A DNA stretch of 12,376 bases. Source: JANQEA01 sp964530075. Its GTDB lineage: Bacteria; Bipolaricaulota; Bipolaricaulia; UBA7950; UBA9294. Shown in pieces: positions 1 through 5,400 of this stretch. Each line of letters starts with the position of its first letter. Within the stretch, counting starts at the first letter, position 1. Where the stretch lies: the NCBI GenBank assembly GCA_964530075.1, contig CAZGXU010000055.1, positions 1 to 12,376 of the forward strand, in the 5' to 3' direction. The position numbers and the translations under genes were made by a program. The notes beneath the pieces were generated by a model that was not told where the DNA came from, searched no databases, and saw only the letters and a program-made list of their open reading frames with translations.

Positions 1-503
1 CCGTCGATGGCGATCCGTTCGAGGCCTTCGCGGTTTGCGAGATCGTCCATCTTCTCCCTGATCAGGCTGACCAGCTTGCCCGAGACCTCCTCTCCCGGAT
101 ACAGCTCAGCGCCGACCATCGGGCGGCGTGCGGCCCGTCCGACGTACCACTTTCCCGACGGACGCTCGACCAGCCGGAGGGCATCGACAGGACAGGCCGT
201 CACGCACGCCCCGCATCCTTCGCAGAGCAACGGATCGATTTCGAGACCCTCGTCGATGGCGCCGAACCGGCAGACTTCACGACACCGATCGCACGAGATG
301 CAGGTGCGCTCGTCTCGGACGGCGACCTTCGAGCCGCTGTAGACGCCGGTCTCCACGATCTCCGGGTGGAAGATGAGATGAAGATTCGCCGCGTCGACGT
401 CGGCATCGACGACCGCGAGGTCCTCCGCGCGCGCGGCGAAGACGGCAGCGAGGGTCGTCTTCCCCGTGCCTCCTTTGCCGGAGAGGAACACAACGCGATT
501 CAC
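1..503 (-). CDS. MinD-superfamily ATPase with inserted ferredoxin domain (second copy, 3' end outside window)
   Basis: Partial gene: 167 codons are visible, from a GTG at 503 to the left edge. The product begins with a deviant Walker A motif (GKGGTGKTT, residues 9-17), then VVDADVDAAN at 31-40. Two [4Fe-4S] ferredoxin motifs follow: Cys68/71/74/78 and Cys94/97/100/104, the latter followed by Pro. This order (P-loop, two 4Fe-4S sites, then the rest of the ATPase) is that of the MinD/Mrp-like ATPases with an inserted ferredoxin domain found in anaerobes. The GTG start is supported by an AGGAG about 8 bases upstream and by overlap with the previous gene's TGA (GTGA, 503-500), which suggests translational coupling. 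The neighbouring upstream ATPase has the same architecture, so the two may form a heterodimer. The second half, including the Walker B-like region, is not in the window. The role is inferred to be ATP-dependent handling of Fe-S or metal clusters; the substrate is unknown. Confidence 0.9.
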   Translation of the reverse strand, partial: MNRVVFLSGKGGTGKTTLAAVFAARAEDLAVVDADVDAANLHLIFHPEIVETGVYSGSKVAVRDERTCISCDRCREVCRFGAIDEGLEIDPLLCEGCGACVTACPVDALRLVERPSGKWYVGRAARRPMVGAELYPGEEVSGKLVSLIREKMDDLANREGLERIAID

Positions 504-1342
504 GACACCAACTCCTCTACCCTCGCCGCCAACTCCGCGAATCGTCCCCTCCACTCAGGGAGCGCGTCGATCAGCGGCTCCGCCTCGGCCCCGGTCTCGG
601 CGATCCTTCGATCGAACGGGATCCGAAGCAGAATCGGAAGCCCCTCCTCCTCGCAGAATCGCTCGACGTCGCTGTCCCCGATGTTCTCGCGGTTGATCAC
701 CACGCCGGCGGGAAGCTCCAGCGCGCGGACGACTCCAACGGCCGCGCGAAGGTCGTGCAGGCCGAATGGGGTCGGTTCGGTCACCAGGAGCACGGCGTCC
801 ACGCCGTGCAGCGTGGTGATCACCGAGCAGGCCGTCCCCGGCGGGGCATCGAGGAGGACCCAGTCTCTCTCCGGGATCCCCCGCTTCAGCTCCGCAATGA
901 TCGGACTCGCCATCGCTTCTCCGATGTGAAGCCGACCGTGCACGAACGCGAGCTCTCCCGCGTTTCCTCGTTCGATGACCCCGAGGGGATGATCGACTTC
1001 GCGGATCGCGCCGCTCGGACAGACGAGGCCACATCGGCCGCAGCCGTGACAGAGTTCGTCGAAGACGAGCACGCGGCCGCCCACGAAGGCGAGGGCGTGG
1101 AACTCGCAGGCCTCGACGCATGCGCCGCACCCGGTGCACCGGTCCTCGTCGATGACGGGGACCCTCTTCGAGACGTCCTCCCGCTCGCTCAGCTCCGGTC
1201 GGAGGAATAGGTGGGCGTTCGGTGCCTCGACGTCACAGTCGATCAACGCCGTCGGCCGTTCGGACGCGAGGACGGAGGCGAGGTTGACCGCGACCAGCGT
1301 CTTCCCGGTCCCGCCCTTCCCGCTAGCGACGGCGACTCTCAT
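500..1342 (-). CDS. MinD-superfamily ATPase with inserted ferredoxin domain (first copy)
   Basis: Complete 280-residue protein. The start at 1342 is preferred over in-frame starts further upstream because it puts the P-loop (GKGGTGKT, 8-15) at the very N-terminus, as in the family, and because it forms an ATGA overlap (1342-1339) with the preceding gene. The extra upstream residues would overlap the NifX-like gene. LIDCDVEAPN (33-42) follows the P-loop. Two ferredoxin-type [4Fe-4S] sites lie at Cys69/72/75/79 and Cys98/101/104/108, and the Walker B/switch region DAPPGT is at 165-170. The family consists of cytosolic P-loop ATPases related to Mrp/NBP35 Fe-S carriers. They are frequently encoded in pairs beside NifX-like proteins, as here. 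A role in ATP-dependent Fe-S or metallocofactor handling is inferred from family and context. It overlaps the second ATPase by 4 bases. Confidence 0.93.
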   Translation of the reverse strand: MRVAVASGKGGTGKTLVAVNLASVLASERPTALIDCDVEAPNAHLFLRPELSEREDVSKRVPVIDEDRCTGCGACVEACEFHALAFVGGRVLVFDELCHGCGRCGLVCPSGAIREVDHPLGVIERGNAGELAFVHGRLHIGEAMASPIIAELKRGIPERDWVLLDAPPGTACSVITTLHGVDAVLLVTEPTPFGLHDLRAAVGVVRALELPAGVVINRENIGDSDVERFCEEEGLPILLRIPFDRRIAETGAEAEPLIDALPEWRGRFAELAARVEELVS

Positions 1343-1716
1343 TCGTGGCGACGGTGGAAGGCGTGACGGGTACAGGCGTCCGATTCGCCGGCTTCGTTCA
1401 GCGTCCCACCCTTCCATGCGGCAACGATCTCGGCGACCGTCCCCGAAGCCCCGGTGCAGACCGAAACACCGCTCTCCGACAGCATCTGAATCGCCCGGCG
1501 CCCGAGGCCCTGGCACAACACCACGTCGACGCCGACGCCGATCAGCAGGTCGGCCGGAAGGCCGGCTCCGCCCATGTGCTCCGACGTGTTGTCGAGGACT
1601 TCGACCTCGCCCGTCTCGCTGTTCACGACGGTGAAGGTCGGCACGCGTCCGAAGTGCTCACCGACGAGGTCGTCGAGCCCTCCGCCCGCGGAGGTTGGAA
1701 TGCACAGCACGGTCAT
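1339..1716 (-). CDS. NifX/NifB-like dinitrogenase iron-molybdenum cofactor family protein (paralogue 1)
   Basis: 125-residue small alpha/beta protein of the NifX/NafY/NifB-C-terminal (Di-Nase FeMo-co) family. Recognisable features are the LVGEHFGRVPTFTVV block (17-31, 'FGR' at 22-24), a GGAG turn at 49-52, DVVLCQGLG (64-72) where other members have TGNCGP, and TGASGTV (88-94) before the final helix. It has Cys5, Cys68, Cys87 and Cys115 and a basic, His-containing tail (His118, His121, His124). Members bind metal clusters or cofactors in nitrogenase systems, but most homologues occur in organisms and operons without nitrogenase. It overlaps its neighbours by 4 bases on both sides (ATGA at 1716-1713 and 1342-1339), and its start is preceded by a GGAGG-type ribosome-binding site inside the upstream gene. 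The changed cysteine position suggests altered ligand binding relative to paralogue 3. Confidence 0.9.
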   Translation of the reverse strand: MTVLCIPTSAGGGLDDLVGEHFGRVPTFTVVNSETGEVEVLDNTSEHMGGAGLPADLLIGVGVDVVLCQGLGRRAIQMLSESGVSVCTGASGTVAEIVAAWKGGTLNEAGESDACTRHAFHRRHE

Positions 1717-2075
1717 CGTCGTCCTCCTCGATGCGGGCGCCCGGTCGGCGCGGCCGCGCGCTTCAGCTCGCCGGCGCGGTAGGCTTCGAACGCCTCCTTC
1801 ACGGTCCCTTTCGCTCCCACGTAGACATCGATCTCCGCGACCGCCAACCCCTGGAACGCGTTCGGCCCGATGCTTCCAGTGACCACGGTTCGGGCTCCAT
1901 GGTCGGCGACCGTCTGCGCGGCTTGGACGCCGGCCCCGTGTGCGCCGGGTCGGTTCTCCACCGCTTCGACGGATAGAGTCTCCGAATCGACAAACAGGAA
2001 GTACGCGGCCCGTCCGAAGCTCTGATCGACTTGTGCCGCCAGATCCTGACCGGTCGAAGTGATGCAGATCGTCAT
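1713..2075 (-). CDS. NifX/NifB-like dinitrogenase iron-molybdenum cofactor family protein (paralogue 2)
   Basis: 120-residue member of the same family. FGRAAYFLFVDSET lies at 20-33, GAHGAGVQAAQ at 44-54, TGSIGPNAFQGL at 66-77 and VGAKGTVKEAFEAY at 86-99, followed by a short Arg/Pro/Gly-rich tail. The position that is Cys in the usual TGNCGPNA motif is Ile here (GSIGP, residues 67-71), and the only cysteine is Cys4, so any metal site must differ from that of paralogue 3. His46 in the GAHGAG turn is a possible ligand. It sits between two homologues and is joined to each by ATGA overlaps (2075-2072 and 1716-1713), which strongly implies one polycistronic message. The precise biochemical role is unknown; a cofactor-binding or carrier function is inferred from the family. 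Confidence 0.9.
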   Translation of the reverse strand: MTICITSTGQDLAAQVDQSFGRAAYFLFVDSETLSVEAVENRPGAHGAGVQAAQTVADHGARTVVTGSIGPNAFQGLAVAEIDVYVGAKGTVKEAFEAYRAGELKRAAAPTGRPHRGGRR

Positions 2076-2608
2076 TCCCGTTTCCTTTCGAGCGCGTCCA
2101 GTCTGTCGCTCAGCCCCTCGATCTCCCGGGTCAGGGCGCGGAGTTGCTCCGTCAGGCCGGCGAGGGCGTCGCTGGAAGGGGGTGCCGACGGGCCGGCCCA
2201 GCGGCCTTTCCCCATCCCCCGTCCCATCCCCATCCCTGGCGATGCTCCCGTCCCGTAATGGGCGGCGACGCTCGCCCGAGGGGTCGGTTGCAATCCACCT
2301 TGCTTGTAGGCTTCCACGGCTTCCTCGATCGAGCCCGAGGCTCCCGTGACCACCTGGATGCCCGACGCAGCGAGCGTCTGGTAGGCGTTCGGCCCGCAGT
2401 TGCCTGTGACCACGACGTCGACGGCTTCATCGGCGATCGCCTGGGCGGCGCGGATCCCAGCGCCTCCGGCGGCGCCCGCGTTCTCGTTGTCCAGGGCCTT
2501 CCATTCCATCGTCTCGGAATCGACGAGTACGAAATATCGGCAGCGCCCAAAGCGGGGATCCACCGGCCTGTCCAATCTCGGCTCGGCTGCGGATACAGCG
2601 ATCCTCAT
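2072..2608 (-). CDS. NifX/NifB-like domain fused to a DUF5320-like glycine-rich coiled-coil tail (paralogue 3)
   Basis: 178 residues. Residues 1-105 are a NifX-like domain with FGRCRYFVLVDSET (20-33), GGAGIRAAQAI (48-58), the canonical TGNCGPNAYQTL motif (68-79, Cys71) and VTGASGSIEEAVEAY (87-101). Residues about 110-145 are a Gly/Met/Arg-rich linker containing YGTG followed by GMGMGRGMGKGR, and residues about 148-178 form a heptad-like helix (LTEQLRALTREIEGLSDRL). The linker plus coiled coil resembles the complete DUF5320 protein encoded just upstream, which also has a YGTG and a C-terminal coiled coil, so this looks like a natural fusion. The ATG at 2608 is preceded by AAGGAG with a 6-base spacer. 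It lies 15 bases downstream of the DUF5320 stop and overlaps paralogue 2 by ATGA. The coiled coil probably mediates assembly with the neighbouring proteins (inference). Confidence 0.9.
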   Translation of the reverse strand: MRIAVSAAEPRLDRPVDPRFGRCRYFVLVDSETMEWKALDNENAGAAGGAGIRAAQAIADEAVDVVVTGNCGPNAYQTLAASGIQVVTGASGSIEEAVEAYKQGGLQPTPRASVAAHYGTGASPGMGMGRGMGKGRWAGPSAPPSSDALAGLTEQLRALTREIEGLSDRLDALERKRE

Positions 2609-2623
2609 CTCGGGCTCCTTCGC

Positions 2624-2962
2624 TCACGCATTGAGTTCGCGGATCCGCCGCTCGATACCGCGCAGCTGATCCTGTAACCCTCGAATCTGGTCTTGCAGGT
2701 TCTCCAGACCCGCCGTCGATCCTTCCGCTCCGTACTGAGGCCATGCGTCCGAGCCCCACGCCGGCGGATATCCCCTTCCGAAGCCGAGGCCCCGACCGGC
2801 AAACCCCGCGCCGAAGCCTCCGCCGAACGCGCGAAAGCGCCCCCCGCGTCCGATTCCTGTCCCGTAGTAGGCTCGGCCCACACCCCAGGGACTGCAGAAT
2901 CCCCTGCCGCCCCCCGTCATCGGGCCCATCCCACGCGGTCCGGTCCCATCGAATCCAGGCAT
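2624..2962 (-). CDS. DUF5320-family glycine-rich protein with C-terminal coiled coil
   Basis: 112 residues from the ATG at 2962. The N-terminus MPGFDGTGPRGMGPMTGGGRGFC is split here as MPGFDGTGPRGMG followed by PMTGGGRGFC (1-23) and matches the hallmark start of DUF5320 proteins. Next comes a Gly/Arg/Phe-rich low-complexity stretch (about 28-65, including AYYGTGIGRGG) and a C-terminal helix with heptads (about 86-112). A longer reading frame starts at 2986, but 2962 is chosen because the family starts there and a strong AGGAGG lies 6 bases upstream. The family has no defined biochemical function; its genes habitually accompany NifX-like proteins and MinD-type ATPases in anaerobes. It is second in the operon, 67 bases after the first DUF5320-like gene. 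A scaffold or partner role for the NifX-like proteins is a guess from shared coiled coils. Confidence 0.88.
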   Translation of the reverse strand: MPGFDGTGPRGMGPMTGGGRGFCSPWGVGRAYYGTGIGRGGRFRAFGGGFGAGFAGRGLGFGRGYPPAWGSDAWPQYGAEGSTAGLENLQDQIRGLQDQLRGIERRIRELNA

Positions 2963-3029
2963 TCCTTTCCTCCTCTCTCCGAGCAATTCCTCGGATGCAT
3001 CGATTCAAAGGCGAACGCTCTCCGTCGAC

Positions 3030-3350
3030 CTAGGCTTCTTCCTCCGTCTCCGCCTGCTGTAACGCTTCGATCCTACGGGCGATGTCGTTCACGGACCGCT
3101 CCAGGGCCGCCTTCTGCGCCAAGAGCGCTGCGATTTCCTCCTCTCGCGAGGAGGCGGCCGGCTCGAACCAAGGCCGTGCGCCGTACGCGCCCTGCGCCGG
3201 AAGCGTTCGCAGAAACGCCTCCAGTTGCCCGGTATCGCGCAAGTACTGCGCGGCAGGGGGGAGTCCCCCCCATCCGGGCGAATAGCCGAACCGGACCCAG
3301 CCCGGTAGGCCGGTCGCGTAGTACATGTTCCGATGTCCATGTCCACCCAT
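3030..3350 (-). CDS. DUF5320-like small protein with C-terminal coiled coil, first gene of the operon
   Basis: 106 residues from the ATG at 3350, chosen over an upstream in-frame ATG at 3383 because GGAGGTGA lies 5 bases before it and because 3383 would lie inside the predicted -10 element. The N-terminal half is aromatic and glycine-rich (GGHGHRNMYYATGLPGWVRFGYSPGW, read as GGHGHRNMYYATG at 2-14 then LPGWVRFGYSPGW at 15-27). The C-terminal half is a charged helix with leucine/alanine heptads (about 68-100). This pattern is seen in small proteins annotated as DUF5320-domain, encoded at the head of NifX/MinD-ATPase clusters. No catalytic motif is visible. It is the first gene behind the operator and promoter at 3381-3410, with a predicted 5' leader of about 25 bases. 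Confidence 0.82.
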   Translation of the reverse strand: MGGHGHRNMYYATGLPGWVRFGYSPGWGGLPPAAQYLRDTGQLEAFLRTLPAQGAYGARPWFEPAASSREEEIAALLAQKAALERSVNDIARRIEALQQAETEEEA

Positions 3351-3380
3351 GGGTTTCACCTCCGACGAAGGACTCGGCCT

Positions 3381-3407
3381 CAATTATGTGCATATGCACA
3401 GTAATTG
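3381..3407. promoter_or_regulatory. Probable operator: near-perfect 27-bp dyad
   Basis: The centre is a perfect 14-base palindrome, TGTGCATATGCACA (3387-3400). It is flanked by CAATTA (3381-3386) and TAATTG (3402-3407), which are also reverse complements, with one extra base (G3401) on the right. The dyad lies between the divergent DUF5320-like and DUF134 genes, spans most of the -35/-10 spacer of the minus-strand promoter and overlaps its -10. It is well placed for repression of the NifX/ATPase operon. Binding by the adjacent DUF134 protein is inferred from position, not shown. A partial copy (TGTGCATAAG, 3752-3761) occurs inside the DUF134 gene. Confidence 0.75.
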
Positions 3408-3410
3408 CAA
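3383..3410 (-). promoter_or_regulatory. Promoter for the minus-strand NifX/ATPase operon
   Basis: On the minus strand, -35 TTGCAA (3410-3405) and -10 CATAAT (3388-3383) are separated by 16 bases. CATAAT matches the sigma-70 consensus at 5 of 6 positions and TTGCAA at 4 of 6. Transcription would begin near 3376 and give a leader of about 25 bases containing the GGAGGTGA ribosome-binding site. The operator palindrome fills the spacer. Confidence 0.6.
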
Positions 3411-3430
3411 GGCCACCCCACGAACGCCCC

Positions 3431-3459
3431 TTGGTCTCACGACTCCGAGTCCATATACT
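3431..3459 (+). promoter_or_regulatory. Promoter for the DUF134 regulator; message predicted leaderless or nearly so
   Basis: TTGGTC (3431-3436) and TATACT (3454-3459) are separated by exactly 17 bases. TATACT matches TATAAT at 5 of 6 positions. The expected transcription start is about 3466, only a few bases before the GTG at 3469, and no Shine-Dalgarno sequence is correctly spaced for that start. The operator dyad ends 23 bases before the -35. Confidence 0.55.
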
Positions 3460-3468
3460 CGGGTGACT

Positions 3469-3909
3469 GTGCCGCGACATAAGAAGCCTCGCTACTGCCG
3501 TGGAGTCGACGGGTTCAACCTGTTCAAGCCATCGGGAATTCCCCTGTCGCAGCTCGAGATCACCGAACTCGGGCTCGACGAGCTGGAGGCGATGCGCCTC
3601 TGCGACCTCGAAGGGAAGCAGCAGGAAGAGGCCGCGCAGCGGATGGGCGTCTCCCGGGGAACGATCCAGCGGCTCCTCCAGTCCGGACGAAGGAAGCTTC
3701 TGACGTCGATCACCGAGGGACAGGCCCTTTCGTTCGAGGACGCCGACCATGTGTGCATAAGCCCAGAGCCCGGGCGCGGACGCGGGCGGCACGGCCGGAG
3801 GCGCGGCCGTTGGGCCACGCCGGGTGGCCCGTACCCGGACACATCGGAGGAGTCGCGTCTCCCTCCGACCGATTCGCAGCGCCCGGAACGGAATTCCGAG
3901 CGCGCCTGA
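3469..3909 (+). CDS. DUF134-family helix-turn-helix DNA-binding protein
   Basis: 146 residues from a GTG at 3469, chosen because VPRHKKPRYC aligns with the usual MPRPKK-type start of the family; the open frame continues upstream to an ATG at 3325 only by running through the promoter region. Residues 10-35 hold FNLFKPSGIPLSQLE, followed by LGLDELEAMRLCDLEGKQQEEAA and RMGVSRGTIQRLLQSGRRKL (34-78), a sigma-70 region 4-like HTH characteristic of DUF134. The tail beyond residue about 100 is unusual: an Arg/Gly-rich stretch (102-114) and a Pro/Ser/Arg-rich end. DUF134 genes are often adjacent to NifX-like genes; here the gene is divergent from them across a shared operator, which fits an autoregulating local repressor or activator. 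That regulatory role is inference. A second in-frame GTG two codons upstream (3463) is an alternative start. Confidence 0.88.
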   Translation: MPRHKKPRYCRGVDGFNLFKPSGIPLSQLEITELGLDELEAMRLCDLEGKQQEEAAQRMGVSRGTIQRLLQSGRRKLLTSITEGQALSFEDADHVCISPEPGRGRGRHGRRRGRWATPGGPYPDTSEESRLPPTDSQRPERNSERA

Positions 3910-3958
3910 CCGGACAGTCGGCCCGACATCGCGCGGCGCACGAGCACGACGCGCGGAG

Positions 3959-3964
3959 TACAAT
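3959..3964 (+). promoter_or_regulatory. Possible -10 element (TACAAT) giving a leaderless message
   Basis: TACAAT matches TATAAT at 5 of 6 positions and ends 8 bases before the ATG at 3973, a spacing that would start transcription almost at the initiation codon. No clear -35 is seen 16-18 bases upstream, and the start has no well-placed ribosome-binding site. Confidence 0.3.
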
Positions 3965-3972
3965 GGAAATCG

Positions 3973-5016
3973 ATGGATATCCCCAAGGACGTGCTTCACT
4001 GGCTCCTCGAGCCGACGAATCCGCCGGTCCGTTATCTGACGCTGACCGGTCTCCTCGAGAAGCCCGAGACCGACCCCGAGGTCCCCACAGCCCGAGCCCG
4101 ACGGACGGACTACGCGGTCACGCGGGCGATCCTCGACCACCCAAACGCGCTTCCCCTCGACGACGAGCGACCCTACTGGAAGTATGACGGCCTCTACTGG
4201 CAGCTGATCTTCCTCGGCCAGTTCCTCGCCGACGGGCGGGATCCGCAGATCGCCGAGGCAGTCCGCTTTGTCTTGGAGCACCGAGGCTGGGTGCAGAAGC
4301 GACGCTGGCAGTGCTTGACGGCCAACCTGCTCGGCGCTCTCATGCGACTCGGCTACGCCGATCACCCGATCGTCGTCGGGGAGACCGAAGCCCTGGCCCG
4401 CCGGATCGTCGACGAAGACGGGATCGACTGCAGCGAGATGGGCTACAGCCTGCTGACGCGCTGCTTCATGGCCCTTCCGAAGCTCCTCCTCTGCTTCGCG
4501 GAGGTCCCTCCGGAGCGGCGATCGCGAACCCTCGCGGAGGCGATCGAACGGATCACGTCCGATCTGATCGACAAGCACGTCTTCGTCTATCTGCCGGGAC
4601 GTCGAAACGAGTGGAACGAGGTCCTCGCCGGCCGGCCGAAGAGCGACCAGCTGCCGAGCGGACAACGGGTCAAGGACTGGGTGGTGCGCCGCCGGGAGGC
4701 GTTCCTGGCCGCGGGCGGAATCGGCGACCCGCGCCCGAAGCGAGGCTGGCTCAAGTTCGGCTTCCCCCTTCACTACAACTCCGACATCCTGGAGGCGATG
4801 GTCGGGCTCGCCCGCACCGGAGCGACGCACGACCCGCGCCTCGATCGGGCCCTGCAGGTCATCCGGGACAGACGAGAGGCCGGCGGTCGGTGGATCATGG
4901 AGCGATCGATGAACGGGAAGATGCTCGTCGACGTCGAGGAGTTGGGACTCCCGAGCAAGTGGCTGACGTATCGCGCGCTGTCCGTCCTGAGGCACTTCGG
5001 GGTCGACGACCGATGA
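3973..5016 (+). CDS. Alpha/alpha-barrel (terpene cyclase/prenyltransferase-like fold) protein, unknown function; family often labelled 'NifH' in error
   Basis: 347 residues, mostly helical, no signal peptide or membrane segment. Features I recognise from a widespread uncharacterised family are the opening WLLEPTNPPVRYLTL (10-24), repeated helix pairs spaced about 50 residues apart, a basic segment GWLKFGFPLHYNSDILEAM near 259-277, GRWIMERSMNGKM near 312-324 and a C-terminal KWLTYRALSVLRHFG. The repeated helical hairpins suggest an alpha/alpha toroid. Homologues are often called 'nitrogen fixation protein NifH', but there is no P-loop and no [4Fe-4S]-ligating cysteine pattern, so it is not nitrogenase reductase. 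The ATG at 3973 is the first in-frame ATG near the family start; ribosome-binding support is weak (GGAAA at 3965). It lies 63 bases after DUF134 on the same strand and may be co-transcribed with it or have its own promoter. Confidence 0.8.
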   Translation: MDIPKDVLHWLLEPTNPPVRYLTLTGLLEKPETDPEVPTARARRTDYAVTRAILDHPNALPLDDERPYWKYDGLYWQLIFLGQFLADGRDPQIAEAVRFVLEHRGWVQKRRWQCLTANLLGALMRLGYADHPIVVGETEALARRIVDEDGIDCSEMGYSLLTRCFMALPKLLLCFAEVPPERRSRTLAEAIERITSDLIDKHVFVYLPGRRNEWNEVLAGRPKSDQLPSGQRVKDWVVRRREAFLAAGGIGDPRPKRGWLKFGFPLHYNSDILEAMVGLARTGATHDPRLDRALQVIRDRREAGGRWIMERSMNGKMLVDVEELGLPSKWLTYRALSVLRHFGVDDR

Positions 5017-5028
5017 GATGATCGGACA

Positions 5029-5058
5029 ACGAACCGCCCGGTACCGCGGGCAATTCGT
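5029..5058 (+). terminator. Imperfect hairpin after the alpha/alpha-barrel gene
   Basis: ACGAACCGC (5029-5037) pairs with GCGG (5046-5049) and TTCGT (5054-5058): nine base pairs with a GCAA bulge and an 8-base loop. It lies 13 bases after the TGA but has no T-run, so it is only a possible transcription end or mRNA-stabilising structure. Confidence 0.3.
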
Positions 5059-5151
5059 CTCCGGAGAGAGCTGAAGCCGAAAGCGCATTCCTCCTCTTTC
5101 CTCCCTGCGGTCAAGCGCGCCCCCGGAAAAACAGGGCCCTGCCCGATGTTC

Positions 5152-5181
5152 TTGGACAGATTGCGATCCGTCGATCATAGT
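5152..5181 (+). promoter_or_regulatory. Weak candidate promoter upstream of the small alpha/beta-barrel gene
   Basis: TTGGAC, 18 bases, CATAGT. Only 3 of 6 and 4 of 6 positions match the sigma-70 consensus, and the site is about 220 bases from the start codon. Confidence 0.22.
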
Positions 5182-5400
5182 CGTCTCATTCCGGAATCAG
5201 CTTCTCCGGGGGGAGGCGGTCGAGACGTACAGGAACGGTGCCCGGTCGGACGCGCCGATTCCGCTCGCGATGCCGACAAGGTGGTGGCACGAGGGAATCC
5301 GTCAGGTAACGTCGGCGCGCTCCCTGGAAGGGATTGTTGCAGGCGGCGGAAAAGTCGGATCGGGGAACGACGGCGAAGAAGAGGCGAAGCGAGGTGAGAG

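Larger units (their letters stand above)
5017..5400. other. 384-bp intergenic region without a convincing gene
   Basis: Short open frames here lack a ribosome-binding site and family resemblance. The left end holds a hairpin (5029-5058). A weak sigma-70-like promoter (TTGGAC 5152-5157, 18-base spacer, CATAGT 5176-5181) could drive the gene at 5401, leaving an untranslated leader of about 210 bases. I recognise no riboswitch in that leader. Confidence 0.5.

Noticed and set aside
1..2608. Nitrogen fixation gene cluster
   Set aside because: NifX-like domains and P-loop/ferredoxin proteins are present, but no NifH, D, K, E, N or radical-SAM NifB is visible. These families are widespread outside nitrogen fixers.
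3973..5016. Nitrogenase reductase NifH
   Set aside because: No GKGGxGKS P-loop, no paired cluster cysteines, and the helical repeat pattern is incompatible.
5036..5062. T-box-like core (GGTACCGCG at 5040-5048)
   Set aside because: The preceding bases are CCC rather than GGGT, so the UGGN tRNA-binding bulge is missing. It follows a stop codon directly, and the next gene is over 340 bases away and not related to amino acids. The match is best explained by a GC-rich hairpin.
3073..5178. 701-codon open frame on the minus strand
   Set aside because: It runs antisense through the DUF134 and alpha/alpha-barrel genes and also overlaps the DUF5320-like gene. Composition is Arg/Pro/Ala/Gly/Asp-rich without family motifs: a GC-rich shadow.
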